From: Microbulbifer taiwanensis
Lineage (GTDB): Bacteria; Pseudomonadota; Gammaproteobacteria; Pseudomonadales; Cellvibrionaceae
Direction of reading: 5' to 3'
DNA length: 38,730 bases
NCBI RefSeq assembly: GCF_014904815.1
Contig: NZ_JACZFR010000066.1
Location: 1-38,730 of the forward strand
Shown piece by piece: positions 14,068 through 22,766 of the stretch. Positions within the stretch are counted from its first letter, which is position 1; every line of letters starts with the position of its first letter. The position numbers and the translations under genes were made by a program. The notes beneath the pieces were generated by a model. That model was not told the DNA's origin, ran no database searches, and worked only from the letters and a program-made list of their open reading frames with translations.

Positions 14068-15636
14068 TCAGTAGGGTTTGCCGCACTCCCGCTCCGGCAC
14101 CGGTGCACTTCCGGATTTGGCCAGTTGCAGCAGGAAGCTCATTACGTGCAGATCTTCAAAGCGCCGCTCGTAGGGCGGAAAGCTCGGCACCCCCTGGGGG
14201 AAAGCGTTCAGGTGGCAGCGGGCACAACTGAAACCCTTTTGCGTATAGGTTTCCAGGGTGGTATTGACCAGGTTCTGCACATTGGAGTGCTGCGGGCCGG
14301 GGATACCCGGGCCCAGGTGGCGATTGGGCTCGCGCAGGTTTTTATTCTGGGTGCCGATCAGTTGATAGTATGACCAGACACTGTCTCTCAACAGGCTCTG
14401 GTACTTGTGATTCACCAACTGCACATCCCGCGGAATTGGCGTAACCCGGGAGACATTGACCACCTCCCGATCCGCCGCTGGAACCAAGGTGTCTCCCTCC
14501 TTGTAGGCCAGGGGTATCACCCCCGCCACGCCGGCTTCACCGTTCACCTCATAGCCGTTGGCATATCGGGCGGGACGAAGTCCCTCCCCGCCCGGGTTCA
14601 GTGCCGGGCGCCTGGGCGTTGGCAGTGGGTCAAACAGTTTCTTGCGAACACGAACATTGTCGACCTGCTCGAAGGTGGAAGGCAGATGCCCGAAGGGGGT
14701 GACGCGGTGAATATGAAAACCGACCAGGCCCATCAGGGTGGGTTCACTCAGTGATCCGTCGGGGAGCGGAAACTGCATCATGCGGCGAAAATAACGCCCG
14801 GGAATATCGGCGTTCTCCCCTTCGGTTTTCAGAACTTTCCAGGCCGCCTTCACCTCCGTCATGCCCTGCTGTGCATAGGGCGGCAGACTGTCGAGATAGA
14901 ATTCCAGGCCTGTCGGCAACGGCTGGAAACGGCTGGCGTTGTCACCCGGCGAGGTCGCCGGCGGCGGGGCCGCGTTGTTCCTGTTCGCATACCCAATATA
15001 TTTCCGCACTGCCTGCAACTGCGTGTCGGCATCGAAATAGCCGAACTGGCTGATATAACTGAAGTAAGGCTGGCTGAGGGTAACCTCGACACGCAGATAC
15101 TCGCCGTTCTGGTCGACCACCGGGCCCGTGGGCACATTCGCATCGGTATAGGGTTGATTGATTCCCGGCGCGAAGGGCACTCCGTAGGCGTAGCCCGGGG
15201 TATAGCAGGGCGGCCTGCTCTCCCGCTGCAGGCCGACGAAGTCCGGCAGCCCCCACTCCACCGGCCACTGGCTCGGGTGAACGAAAACCGTCTCCGGCGA
15301 CATATAGGTTTCCCACACGACCACCCTGTCTGGCTCGAAGCGGTTCGATATCGGCGCCAGGGGCAGACCGGGATCCGGCTCGCCTCTCTGGCCACCGGTT
15401 TTATAGGGCCAGTTCAGGGCGATAAATGTCTGCCAGGCGAAATCGTAAACCTGGAACTGGGTCGGATCCTCAGGGGTATCTACCGGCACTTGCTCAGGGC
15501 GGAAACGCTGATTGACGTCGAAGGGCATTATCCAGGGCTGGGGTGGGAGTAGCGGGTAGGCTCCGGCGCCTGGGAGGGGCAACCAAACGGCCACCAGTGC
15601 GGCCATCACTCGCAACGGCTTATAGAACGATTCCAT
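14068..15636 (-). CDS. Exported cytochrome c-like protein with one heme motif
   Basis: This encodes 522 residues. The signal peptide is about 1-26 (VMAALVAVWLPLPGAGA). The long mature domain has YDFAWQTFIALNWPY, VWETYMSPETVF, VGFHIHRVTPFGHLPSTFEQ and VNTTLETYTQKGFSCARCH. The single CxxCH heme attachment site is CARCH at 471-475, close to the C-terminus. There is no methionine-rich loop obvious as the sixth ligand. The architecture matches large uncharacterised periplasmic proteins annotated as cytochrome c family. GGAGAAG upstream supports the start. It is divergent from the Rossmann gene. The redox partner and substrate are unknown. Confidence 0.7.
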   Translation of the reverse strand: MESFYKPLRVMAALVAVWLPLPGAGAYPLLPPQPWIMPFDVNQRFRPEQVPVDTPEDPTQFQVYDFAWQTFIALNWPYKTGGQRGEPDPGLPLAPISNRFEPDRVVVWETYMSPETVFVHPSQWPVEWGLPDFVGLQRESRPPCYTPGYAYGVPFAPGINQPYTDANVPTGPVVDQNGEYLRVEVTLSQPYFSYISQFGYFDADTQLQAVRKYIGYANRNNAAPPPATSPGDNASRFQPLPTGLEFYLDSLPPYAQQGMTEVKAAWKVLKTEGENADIPGRYFRRMMQFPLPDGSLSEPTLMGLVGFHIHRVTPFGHLPSTFEQVDNVRVRKKLFDPLPTPRRPALNPGGEGLRPARYANGYEVNGEAGVAGVIPLAYKEGDTLVPAADREVVNVSRVTPIPRDVQLVNHKYQSLLRDSVWSYYQLIGTQNKNLREPNRHLGPGIPGPQHSNVQNLVNTTLETYTQKGFSCARCHLNAFPQGVPSFPPYERRFEDLHVMSFLLQLAKSGSAPVPERECGKPY

Positions 15637-15791
15637 GCGTGTACTTCTCCACTGGTATCCATACCGCTATACCATTAAAAAAGCGTAGACTTCACCGCGA
15701 ATATCCATGCGCCAGCCGGCCGGGTGAGAAAACTTCAGCGACAGGCGCAGCGATTGACGCTCAGATATCAACCAGCGACCCTCGAACCCCT

Positions 15792-16439
15792 ATGGCAAAG
15801 AAAGCGCTCGTAGTCGGCGCCACCGGACTGATCGGCCGCACCCTGGTCGATCAACTTGCGGCAGCCGACCATATCAGGGAAGTGGTGACAATCAGCCGAC
15901 GCCCGGCACCCCACTCTTCGACCAAAGTACGCAACGACGTGGTGGATTTCGAGCGCCTGGACGAATTCGCATCGCTGTTCGATGGCGACCTGCTTTTTTC
16001 CTGTCTCGGTACCACAAGGAACAGCGCAGGTTCCCTGGAAGCCCAGCGCCGGGTGGATGTCGATTACCAGTTACGCGCCGCGCAACTGGCCGCCGACAAG
16101 GGCGTGGGCCACTACCTGCTGGTTTCCTCCAGCGGCGCCGATGTCGAAAGCCGCAGCGCCTACCTGAAAATGAAGGGCGACCTGGACCAGGCGGTTTTGC
16201 AACTGCCTTTCGAGCGCATCAGTATCTTCCGGCCGTCGCTGCTACTCGGCGAGCGGGAAGAACTGCGCATCGGCGAGAAGCTGGGCGGTTGGCTGCTGCC
16301 ACTGCTCTGCACCCTGCCCGGCCTGCGCCGCTACCGCCCCATCCACGGAGAACAGGTGGCCGCGAAGATGGTGGCGGTGAGCGCACAGCCAGGATCGGGG
16401 GTAGAGACTTTTGCGCTGGACCAGCTGTTCAGCGACTAG
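15792..16439 (+). CDS. Atypical SDR / NAD(P)-binding Rossmann protein
   Basis: This encodes 215 residues from ATG 15792; the longer open frame upstream has low-complexity translation and no ribosome binding site. KALVVGATGLIGRTLVDQL (4-22) is the dinucleotide-binding GxTGxxG motif. FSCLGTTRNSAGS, VDVDYQLRAAQLAADKGVGH and LLVSSSGADVESRSAYLKMK provide the Ser and Tyr-x3-Lys-like region (YLKMK), and FRPSLLLGEREELR follows. This matches the short HTATIP2/TIP30-like oxidoreductases of bacteria. No Shine-Dalgarno is visible. The 3' end overlaps the minus-strand 42-residue gene. Cytosolic; substrate unknown. Confidence 0.8.
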   Translation: MAKKALVVGATGLIGRTLVDQLAAADHIREVVTISRRPAPHSSTKVRNDVVDFERLDEFASLFDGDLLFSCLGTTRNSAGSLEAQRRVDVDYQLRAAQLAADKGVGHYLLVSSSGADVESRSAYLKMKGDLDQAVLQLPFERISIFRPSLLLGEREELRIGEKLGGWLLPLLCTLPGLRRYRPIHGEQVAAKMVAVSAQPGSGVETFALDQLFSD

Positions 16440-16564
16440 CTGCTGCGCAGCACGCAGACCTGATCCCCATAGTAGTTGTCCGCGTAGTTGCACTCGGCGG
16501 TTTGCGGCTGGTGGCGGCTGTCGGCGCCGACAGATCTGCTGATAATGGATACGACGGTTCTCAT
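16436..16564 (-). CDS. 42-aa protein with a strong ribosome binding site, unknown function
   Basis: On the minus strand, AGAGGAGGAAAAT lies immediately before ATG (16562-16564), an almost ideal Shine-Dalgarno with 6-nt spacing. The frame runs 42 codons to TAG at 16436-16438. The product starts MRTVVSIISRSVGADSRH and ends YADNYYGDQVCVLRSS, with two cysteines (Cys25 and Cys37) and no hydrophobic segment. The stop overlaps the stop of the Rossmann gene on the other strand. An inner palindrome GTCGGCGCCGAC lies within it. Nothing identifies its role; a small regulatory or stress peptide is possible. The RBS quality is the main reason to believe it. Confidence 0.6.
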   Translation of the reverse strand: MRTVVSIISRSVGADSRHQPQTAECNYADNYYGDQVCVLRSS

Positions 16565-16877
16565 ATTTTCCTCCTCTGATCCGAAGTCCGGCCAGAGTAA
16601 CGGGACGCTGCTCGCAGGTTAAATCGAAATTTTCACTGGCTTTGATAGGTAGTAGCTATTCATCCACCGTGGAATATAACAATTGCCTATTGAAAATGGT
16701 TAATGGCTGCGACCGCAGGATGCGCCGTGCGCACCGAAAGGCTGGCACGCCGCGTCAGGCCGGGCGTGGTGCGCACGGTGCACCCTACGGCCGGAAGCGG
16801 ATTCGCAATCGGCTATGATTCTGGGTAGGCGGGAATTTCATCCTGTGGGCCCAGCCTCATAAGCCGAGGATTACATC
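16565..16877. other. Intergenic region with one dispersed palindromic repeat
   Basis: This 313-bp gap carries the promoter side of the 42-residue gene on the left. At about 16718-16790 it holds a dispersed inverted repeat (see the separate entry), and at the right end the leader of the haemoglobin gene. I see no further gene. Confidence 0.5.
16718..16790. repeat. Dispersed palindromic repeat, copy A
   Basis: Left arm AGGATGCGCCGTGCGCACC and right arm GGTGCGCACGGTGCACCCTAC are inverted copies separated by about 33 bp. The same unit, GTAGGGTGCGCC...GGCGCACCCTAC, occurs at 32114-32182 and 34143-34221, always between genes. This is a REP/MITE-like element. Confidence 0.65.
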
Positions 16878-17354
16878 ATGCCGATACCCAACAGCAGACT
16901 TCCACTGACAGCCGCTCTCCTGACCCTGACCGTAATACTGGTGTCGACGGGCGCCCGGTCCGCCCAGGACACCGAATCCGACAGCCTGTACCAGCGGCTC
17001 GGAGGCCTGGTGCCCATCTCGGTGGTGGTGAGTGATTTTGTCGACCTCCTGGTCTCGAATCCGCAAATCAACCGCAACCCCGCCGTGGCCGCTGCCCGCG
17101 AGCGGGCGCCGGCGCCCTACCTGAAATTCCAGGTCACCGCACAGGTTTGTGAGGTGACCGGCGGCCCCTGCAAATACACCGGGCGCAACATGAAAGAATC
17201 TCACGCCCAACTGAATATCACCGAGGCCGAATGGCAGCGCATGATCGCGCTGTTGAAACAGGTGCTCGGCAAGCATCGCGTGCCGGCGCGGGAGAGCGGA
17301 GAGATACTGGAGATCATCAACTCCACCAAGGCGGATATAGTGACCCGCCCCTAG
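16878..17354 (+). CDS. Exported group 1 truncated haemoglobin
   Basis: This encodes 158 residues. An N-terminal hydrophobic signal (LPLTAALLTLTVILVSTGARS, about 8-28) is followed by a trHb1 domain. SLYQRLGGLVPISVVVSDFV is the A-B helix region, and FQVTAQVCEVTGGPCKYTGR followed by NMKESHAQLNIT carries the proximal histidine His109. The position usually held by the B10 tyrosine appears to be Val55, so ligand stabilisation may differ from the NO-dioxygenase type. The signal peptide places it in the periplasm or as a membrane-anchored protein, as in several marine bacteria. The gene stands alone upstream of a MITE-like element. Heme binding is likely; ligand and purpose are unknown. Confidence 0.85.
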   Translation: MPIPNSRLPLTAALLTLTVILVSTGARSAQDTESDSLYQRLGGLVPISVVVSDFVDLLVSNPQINRNPAVAAARERAPAPYLKFQVTAQVCEVTGGPCKYTGRNMKESHAQLNITEAEWQRMIALLKQVLGKHRVPARESGEILEIINSTKADIVTRP

Positions 17355-17398
17355 TCGGCCCGGGCGCCGGCAAAAATGCATTAGACTGAGTTTCACTC

Positions 17399-17562
17399 CT
17401 AGTGGGCCATGCGGGAAGTTCGGTAACAAAGGAGCACAGCCAAAGCGTTCAGATCAAGGCGAGAAAGCGCAGGAATAGCAGCGTTATTTCAAGCTTTCCC
17501 AACGCAGAGCCGGGTGCTTTGGCGACGCGAACTGTTACACAACTTTCCGCATGGCCCACTAG
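17399..17562. mobile_element. MITE-like element with 29-bp terminal inverted repeats
   Basis: The left end CTAGTGGGCCATGCGGGAAG (arm 17399-17427) and the right end CTTTCCGCATGGCCCACTAG (arm 17534-17562) match as inverted repeats at 26 of 29 positions. The 106-bp centre has no coding frame with a start and a family. There is no transposase. A non-autonomous transposable element is the natural reading. Flanking target duplications were not clear to me. Confidence 0.65.
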
Positions 17563-17653
17563 CCAGATCCAGGGACGGCAACCCGCCTGTATTCCCCGCG
17601 GCGCGCTCGAGCCAGGTGGCGGTCTACCCTCGGATAATTAACTTCGGGATTTG

Positions 17654-18808
17654 ATGGAAGCAATCCGAGTGATACAGCGCACTGGTGCAAACGTCCTCGT
17701 CGGCCTGGCCATCTTCACCGGCGTTTTCAACAGCTCTCCCGCCCCAGCCCAGGGCGAGGACACCAGTGTGATTACCGTGGAGGGCCTTGCCGCGGCGGTA
17801 CAGCCGATCGTCGAGCCGGTGCCGGTCACCGGCACATTGACGCCGCCGCGCCAGGCGCTGCTGTCGGCCGAAGTGGAGGGGCTGGTCAGCGGGATTTATG
17901 TGGACGTGGGCCACCGCGTCAAAAAGGACCAGCCGCTGCTGGAGCTGGATCCGGAATTGAACCAGATCGCCCGCGATGCGGCGCTGGCGGCCGTGGAGCG
18001 CAGCCGCGAGGCCCTGGCGGACAGCCGCCGGCGCCTGGACGAGGCACAGCGCCTGGTGGGCGACAAGCATATCGCCGAGAGCACAGTGAAATCCCTGGCC
18101 TCCGAGGTGCGCATCCGCGATGCGGAACTGCGCGCGGCGCAGATTGAGGCCCGGCGCCAGGAAGCACTGCTGGAACGCCACCGGATAATGGCGCCGTTCA
18201 GCGGCGCCGTAAGCCGCCGCGAGGCAGAGCTGGGGGAGTGGGTACAGCCGGGAGTGGCGCTTTTCGAGCTGGTCTCCGCCGAGCGCCTGCGCGCGGACTT
18301 CCAGGTGCCGCAGCGTTTCTATTCCCGCATCGATCCCGGGACGCCGCTGGATGTCCGCTTCGACGCCGGCGGCGAACGCGGCCATACCGATAGGATCTAT
18401 AGGGCCAAAGTGCAGTACAAGGTGCCGCTCAGCACCAGTGGCGCGCGCACCTTTCTGTTGCGTACGGAGCTGCCGCGCACCGAAAACGCCGGCGGGGAGA
18501 CACCGGAACTGATTCCGGGTATGTCGGTCTCCGCCACCCTGCTGCTCGGCACCCAGCGGCGCAGTATCGCCATTCCGCGGGACGCGGTGCTGCGCTACCC
18601 GGACGGCCGCATCACCGTGTGGCTGGCGGAGAAGTTCAGCGCCTGGGGCAAGCCGGCCACAGTGCGTGAGCAGCAGGTCACCACCGGGCTCAGCTTCGAG
18701 GGGTTGATCGAGATCCGCTCCGGCCTCGAGGCCGGCCAGATCGTCATTACGCGAGGCAACGAGAGCCTGCGGGAGGGGCAGACGGTGATACTGCGCAAGG
18801 CCCCCTGA
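17654..18808 (+). CDS. RND efflux periplasmic adaptor (HlyD/MFP family)
   Basis: This encodes 384 residues from ATG 17654; a TTG at 17651 would add one residue. The N-terminus is hydrophobic (about 13-33) with a likely signal. VPVTGTLTPPRQALLSAEVE and GLVSGIYVDVGHRVKKDQPL are the first half of the lipoyl/barrel-sandwich domain. A helical hairpin at about 97-175 (ALAAVERSREALADSRRRL) is followed by RIMAPFSGAVSRREAELGEW, the second half. A beta-barrel and a membrane-proximal domain end in IPRDAVLRYPDGRI and GLEAGQIVITRGNE. It links an RND pump to an outer-membrane channel. The pump gene follows after 39 bp, so they form an operon. No outer-membrane factor gene is nearby. Confidence 0.9.
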   Translation: MEAIRVIQRTGANVLVGLAIFTGVFNSSPAPAQGEDTSVITVEGLAAAVQPIVEPVPVTGTLTPPRQALLSAEVEGLVSGIYVDVGHRVKKDQPLLELDPELNQIARDAALAAVERSREALADSRRRLDEAQRLVGDKHIAESTVKSLASEVRIRDAELRAAQIEARRQEALLERHRIMAPFSGAVSRREAELGEWVQPGVALFELVSAERLRADFQVPQRFYSRIDPGTPLDVRFDAGGERGHTDRIYRAKVQYKVPLSTSGARTFLLRTELPRTENAGGETPELIPGMSVSATLLLGTQRRSIAIPRDAVLRYPDGRITVWLAEKFSAWGKPATVREQQVTTGLSFEGLIEIRSGLEAGQIVITRGNESLREGQTVILRKAP

Positions 18809-18847
18809 ACGCTCCGCGCCCCGCTTTCCACGACTTGAAGAGCCGCC

Positions 18848-21800
18848 ATGTTTGAGCACATCGTCCGCAACGGCATTCTGGTAACGGTCACGGTGATGAT
18901 CATCGCCATTCTCGGCGTGGTGGCGGCATTGCGTATTCCGGTGCAGATGATCCCGGACCTGGAGGTGCGCACCATCTCCATCCGCACCGACTGGCCCGGC
19001 GCCACACCGCAGGATATCGAAAAGGAAATCCTGATCGAGCAGGAGGAATACCTGCGCAATATCCCCTACCTGCAGGAGCTGCAGTCCACCGCCGACCTGG
19101 GCTCGGCGGAAATCGAGCTGGAGTTCCCCTTCGGCGTGGATATCACCGAGACGCTGATCCGCGTCAACAACGCGCTGACCCAGGTGCCCTCCTATCCGGA
19201 GAACGTCGACGAACCGCGGGTCTACGCCACCTCTTTTTCCGCCAACGCCTTTATGTATTTCCGCATCTCGCCACTTCCGGGCAATCCGCGCAAGCTCGAC
19301 ATGGACATGATGCGCGATTATGTAGAGGACAATGTGCGCCCGCGCATGTCCGGCGTGCCCGGCGTGGCGCAGGTGGACGTCGGCGGCGGCGCCGAGCGGC
19401 AGATACAGATCAAGCTGATGCCCGAGCGCCTGGCGGAGCGCAACCTGAGCCTGAACGACGTGCGCGAGGCCATAGGCGCGCGCAACCGGGATATCTCCGG
19501 CGGCGAGGTGGAGAGCGGCAAGCGCCGCTACCTGCTGCGCACCCTGGGCCGCTTCCGCGACCTGGACGAGCTGCGCGAGATGATCCTGCAGCGCAGCGGC
19601 GACGGCATAGTGCGTCTCGGCGATGTGGCCGAGGTGACACTCGACCACTTCAAGATCCGCAGCAATTCCTACGTGGACGGCCTGCCTGTGATCAGCCTGT
19701 CTGTGCGGCGCGAGAGCGGCTCCAACGTGATCGCGATCAAGCGGGCGATGATGAAGGAGGTCGAGCAGATCAACGCCGAACTGCTGCAGCCCCAGGGCAT
19801 GCTGATGGCCTTGACCGCGGACGACGTCACCTATGTGCAGGACTCGATCTTCAACGTGTGGAAAAACCTGCTGCTGGGCGCCCTGCTCGCCACCGCGGTC
19901 ATGTACGGCTTCCTGCGCTCGATCCGCGCCACCGCGCTGGGTGTGGTGGGCATTCCGATCTGTACCATTGCCGCCTTTATCGGCCTGCTGGTCACCGGGC
20001 GCACCATCAACGTGATCTCCCTGGCCGGCGTTGCCTTCGCCATCGGTATGACGCTGGACAACAGCGTCGTGGTGCTGGAGAGCATCGAACTGGAGCGGCG
20101 CCGCGGGCTGAACAGGCTGCAGGCGGCGATTTCCGGCGTGCAGCGGGTCTGGCCGGCGGTGCTGGCCTCAACGCTCACCACGGTGATGGTGTTTCTGCCG
20201 GTGGTGTTTATCGCCGAAGAGGCGGGCCAGCTCTACTCGGATGTGGCCATCGCGATCTCCTCGGCGATCCTGGTGTCGATGCTGGTGGCCATCACCGTGA
20301 TTCCCACCGCCAGCGCGCGGCTGAAATTCGACGGCGCCCGGGCCGCGGCCATTTCCCACAGCCGCCTGCGCAACAGTGTGCTGGACAGTATCGGCTGGCT
20401 GATAGCGACGCCGGTGCGGCGGCTCTACACCATTGGTATCACCGCCGCCGCCAGCCTGGCCATAGTCCTGATTCTGACGCCGCCGGCGGAGTACCTGCCC
20501 GAGGGGGAGGAAGCGAAAACCTTCGCCACCATGAACGCCCCGCCCGGCTACAACCTGGCCACAATGAAACAGGTAGCCGGCGAGCTGCAGGAATATTTCC
20601 TGCCATTTGTCGACGACGCGCCGGAGGCCTTCGAGCGCGGCGAAGCCGCGGTGCCGGCGATGAAGTATGTGAATATGCGCGTGTCACCGCAGAGCATCCG
20701 CATCATTTCCGAATCCAGGGACCCGGCCCATATCGACGAGCTGATGAACGCGATAGTTGCGCAATACGAGCGCTACCCGGGCATGCGCGCCTTCGCCGCG
20801 CGCGGCTCCATCATCAGCAGCAACGACGCTGGCACCCGCAGCGTCGACCTGGATATCTCCGGGCCAAACCTCGCCGACCTGTATCAGGTGGCCCGCGCCG
20901 CCTACGCCCGAGCCGAGGAAATCTTCGACGACCCCAGTATCCAGACGCGTCCGTCCAGCCTGTCGCTGACACAGCCGCTGCTGCAGGTCACGCCGAAATG
21001 GGACAGGGCCGCGGAAGTGGGCATGAGCGCGGAGGACATCGGCTTTACCGTAGCGGCGCTGACCGACGGCGCCTTCGTCAACGAGTTTTTCCTCGACGAC
21101 GACAAGATTGATATCTACCTCTACAACCGCCAGGGGCCGGCGGCGACGGTGGAAACGCTGGAGAATATTTTCATCTTCACGCCGGTGGGCCGGGTGCTGC
21201 CGCTGTCGGAGCTGGCGCAGACCGTCGAGACGGTGGACACCAGCACCGTGCGACGCGTGGACGGCCGCCGCACCGTGACGCTGAATATCATCCCGCCGCG
21301 CTCGGTGGCGCTGGAGACCGGTGTCGAGCGGGTCAAGACGGACCTGGTGCAGTACCTGAAGGACAAGGGCCAGGTGCCCGTCGGAGTCAGTCTGGGCATC
21401 TCCGGCGCCGCCGACCAGCTGGACGCCACCCGCGAATCCCTGGGCGGCAACTACATGGTCGCGCTGGCGATCGTCTACCTGCTGATGGTGGCCATCTTCG
21501 CCCACTGGGGCTATCCACTGCTGATCATGACGAGCATACCGCTCGGAATCGCCGGCGGCATCGCCGGGCTGGCCCTGCTCAACCTGGTCGGCGCGACCAT
21601 GCGCAATATGGGCATGGAGGGCTTCCATCAGCCGTTCGACATGATTTCAATGCTCGGTTTCCTGATCCTGATGGGCACGGTGGTGAACAACCCGATACTG
21701 ATAGTGCACCGCGCCATAAGCAACGTGAACGAGGAGAATATGCCGCCACTGGAGGCGGTGCAGGAGGCGGTCAGCTCGCGCCTGAGGCCCATCGCCATAT

Positions 21801-22012
21801 CCAGCATCACCACCATCTGCGGCCTGGCGCCGCTGGTGTTCCTGCCCGGCGCCGGCACCGAGCTCTACCGCGGTGTGGGTGTGATCGTAATGAGCGGGAT
21901 TATCGGCGCCACCCTGGTGACCCTGACGATGTTGCCGGCGCTGACGGTAATAGTGCTGAACTGGCACCAGCGGTTGCGACGGGAGCAGGTTGCGAAAAGT
22001 CCCGGGCAGTAA
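18848..22012 (+). CDS. RND-family efflux transporter permease
   Basis: This encodes 1054 residues, full length for an AcrB/HAE-type pump, with 12 membrane helices and two large periplasmic loops. The N-terminus reads MFEHIVRNGILVTVTVM. The TM4 region AFAIGMTLDNSVVVLESIEL carries the proton-relay aspartate (one Asp, as in one branch of the family), and GFLILMGTVVNNPILIVHRA is the TM10-type segment. RIPVQMIPDLEVRTISIRTD and GVPGVAQVDVGGGAERQIQI are typical RND periplasmic landmarks. The conserved PAL-like late segment is GVIVMSGIIGATLVTLTMLP. It is encoded just after its adaptor. The substrate cannot be predicted. No regulator or outer-membrane channel is adjacent. Confidence 0.92.
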   Translation: MFEHIVRNGILVTVTVMIIAILGVVAALRIPVQMIPDLEVRTISIRTDWPGATPQDIEKEILIEQEEYLRNIPYLQELQSTADLGSAEIELEFPFGVDITETLIRVNNALTQVPSYPENVDEPRVYATSFSANAFMYFRISPLPGNPRKLDMDMMRDYVEDNVRPRMSGVPGVAQVDVGGGAERQIQIKLMPERLAERNLSLNDVREAIGARNRDISGGEVESGKRRYLLRTLGRFRDLDELREMILQRSGDGIVRLGDVAEVTLDHFKIRSNSYVDGLPVISLSVRRESGSNVIAIKRAMMKEVEQINAELLQPQGMLMALTADDVTYVQDSIFNVWKNLLLGALLATAVMYGFLRSIRATALGVVGIPICTIAAFIGLLVTGRTINVISLAGVAFAIGMTLDNSVVVLESIELERRRGLNRLQAAISGVQRVWPAVLASTLTTVMVFLPVVFIAEEAGQLYSDVAIAISSAILVSMLVAITVIPTASARLKFDGARAAAISHSRLRNSVLDSIGWLIATPVRRLYTIGITAAASLAIVLILTPPAEYLPEGEEAKTFATMNAPPGYNLATMKQVAGELQEYFLPFVDDAPEAFERGEAAVPAMKYVNMRVSPQSIRIISESRDPAHIDELMNAIVAQYERYPGMRAFAARGSIISSNDAGTRSVDLDISGPNLADLYQVARAAYARAEEIFDDPSIQTRPSSLSLTQPLLQVTPKWDRAAEVGMSAEDIGFTVAALTDGAFVNEFFLDDDKIDIYLYNRQGPAATVETLENIFIFTPVGRVLPLSELAQTVETVDTSTVRRVDGRRTVTLNIIPPRSVALETGVERVKTDLVQYLKDKGQVPVGVSLGISGAADQLDATRESLGGNYMVALAIVYLLMVAIFAHWGYPLLIMTSIPLGIAGGIAGLALLNLVGATMRNMGMEGFHQPFDMISMLGFLILMGTVVNNPILIVHRAISNVNEENMPPLEAVQEAVSSRLRPIAISSITTICGLAPLVFLPGAGTELYRGVGVIVMSGIIGATLVTLTMLPALTVIVLNWHQRLRREQVAKSPGQ

Positions 22013-22181
22013 CCGGCAGTAAAACAACTGGCTGTGGGCCGGCGATCGAATAGTTATTGTCGTAAAAAGTCTGATCGGGCTGGCCGGAACTGCTGACTGT
22101 CTGCACAAGCTCCAGCTTAGCCCCGTACATATACTGATATCTGCAACCCCACTTCGCCTCCGTCACCATCGGCGCCACGCT

Positions 22182-22766
22182 ATGCCCAGGGAATTCACCA
22201 GCCTCACGCAGCTGCTGGAGCACATCAGCAAAACCGCTAAACGGCGCAAGCGGGTCTCGCTGGACCTGGTGGTGCGGGCGGTGGGCAGGCGCTCCTTTGC
22301 GCCGCTGTTGCTGCTGGTGGGTATCATTCTCTTCTCGCCACTCTCCGGTATTCCCGGCGTGCCCACGATCATGGGGTTACTGGTTCTGCTGACAGCAGTC
22401 CAGTTACTGCTGGGGCGCAGCCATTTCTGGCTGCCGCAGTGGCTGCTGCGGCGTTCCATCTCAAAGGGGAAGCTGATCCGTGCATTGCACTGGTTGCAGA
22501 AGCCGGCGCGTTTTATCGACCGCTGGCTGCGGCCGCGACTGGAATTCCTGGTGGGCCGCGCCGGTACCTATGTGATCGCGGCCATCTGCGCGGTGATCGC
22601 GCTGGCGCTGCCGGCGATGGAGATAGTGCCCTTTTCAGCGACCACCGCCGGCATGGCGCTGACCGCCTTGGGCCTGGCACTGGTGGCCCACGACGGCGTC
22701 CTGGCGCTGTTCGCCTTTGTTGTCACCGCATTCGTGTTTGGACTGATTGCCGGCGCGCTCTTCTAG
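22182..22766 (+). CDS. ExoD-family exopolysaccharide-associated membrane protein
   Basis: This encodes 194 residues. An N-terminal cytoplasmic helix region (TSLTQLLEHISKTAKRRKRV) leads into membrane segments around 38-75 and 130-190, with LLLLVGIILFSPLSGIPGVP and TIMGLLVLLTAVQLLLGRSH. This matches the ExoD family, named for a Rhizobium exopolysaccharide gene; a biochemical function is not established. The ribosome binding site is not strong (CGCCACGCT). The last four bases overlap the end of the lacI gene on the opposite strand, so the two converge directly. Confidence 0.78.
   Translation: MPREFTSLTQLLEHISKTAKRRKRVSLDLVVRAVGRRSFAPLLLLVGIILFSPLSGIPGVPTIMGLLVLLTAVQLLLGRSHFWLPQWLLRRSISKGKLIRALHWLQKPARFIDRWLRPRLEFLVGRAGTYVIAAICAVIALALPAMEIVPFSATTAGMALTALGLALVAHDGVLALFAFVVTAFVFGLIAGALF

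Noticed and set aside
17624..19648. A 674-codon open frame antisense to the efflux adaptor and pump
   Set aside because: Its translation is rich in His, Gln, Ala and Arg without domains, as expected from the antisense of GC-rich codons; the plus-strand genes are clear families.
19858..21111. A 417-codon frame overlapping the efflux pump in another frame
   Set aside because: Arg/Gly/His-rich translation without family features; it arises from the GC-biased codons of the pump gene.
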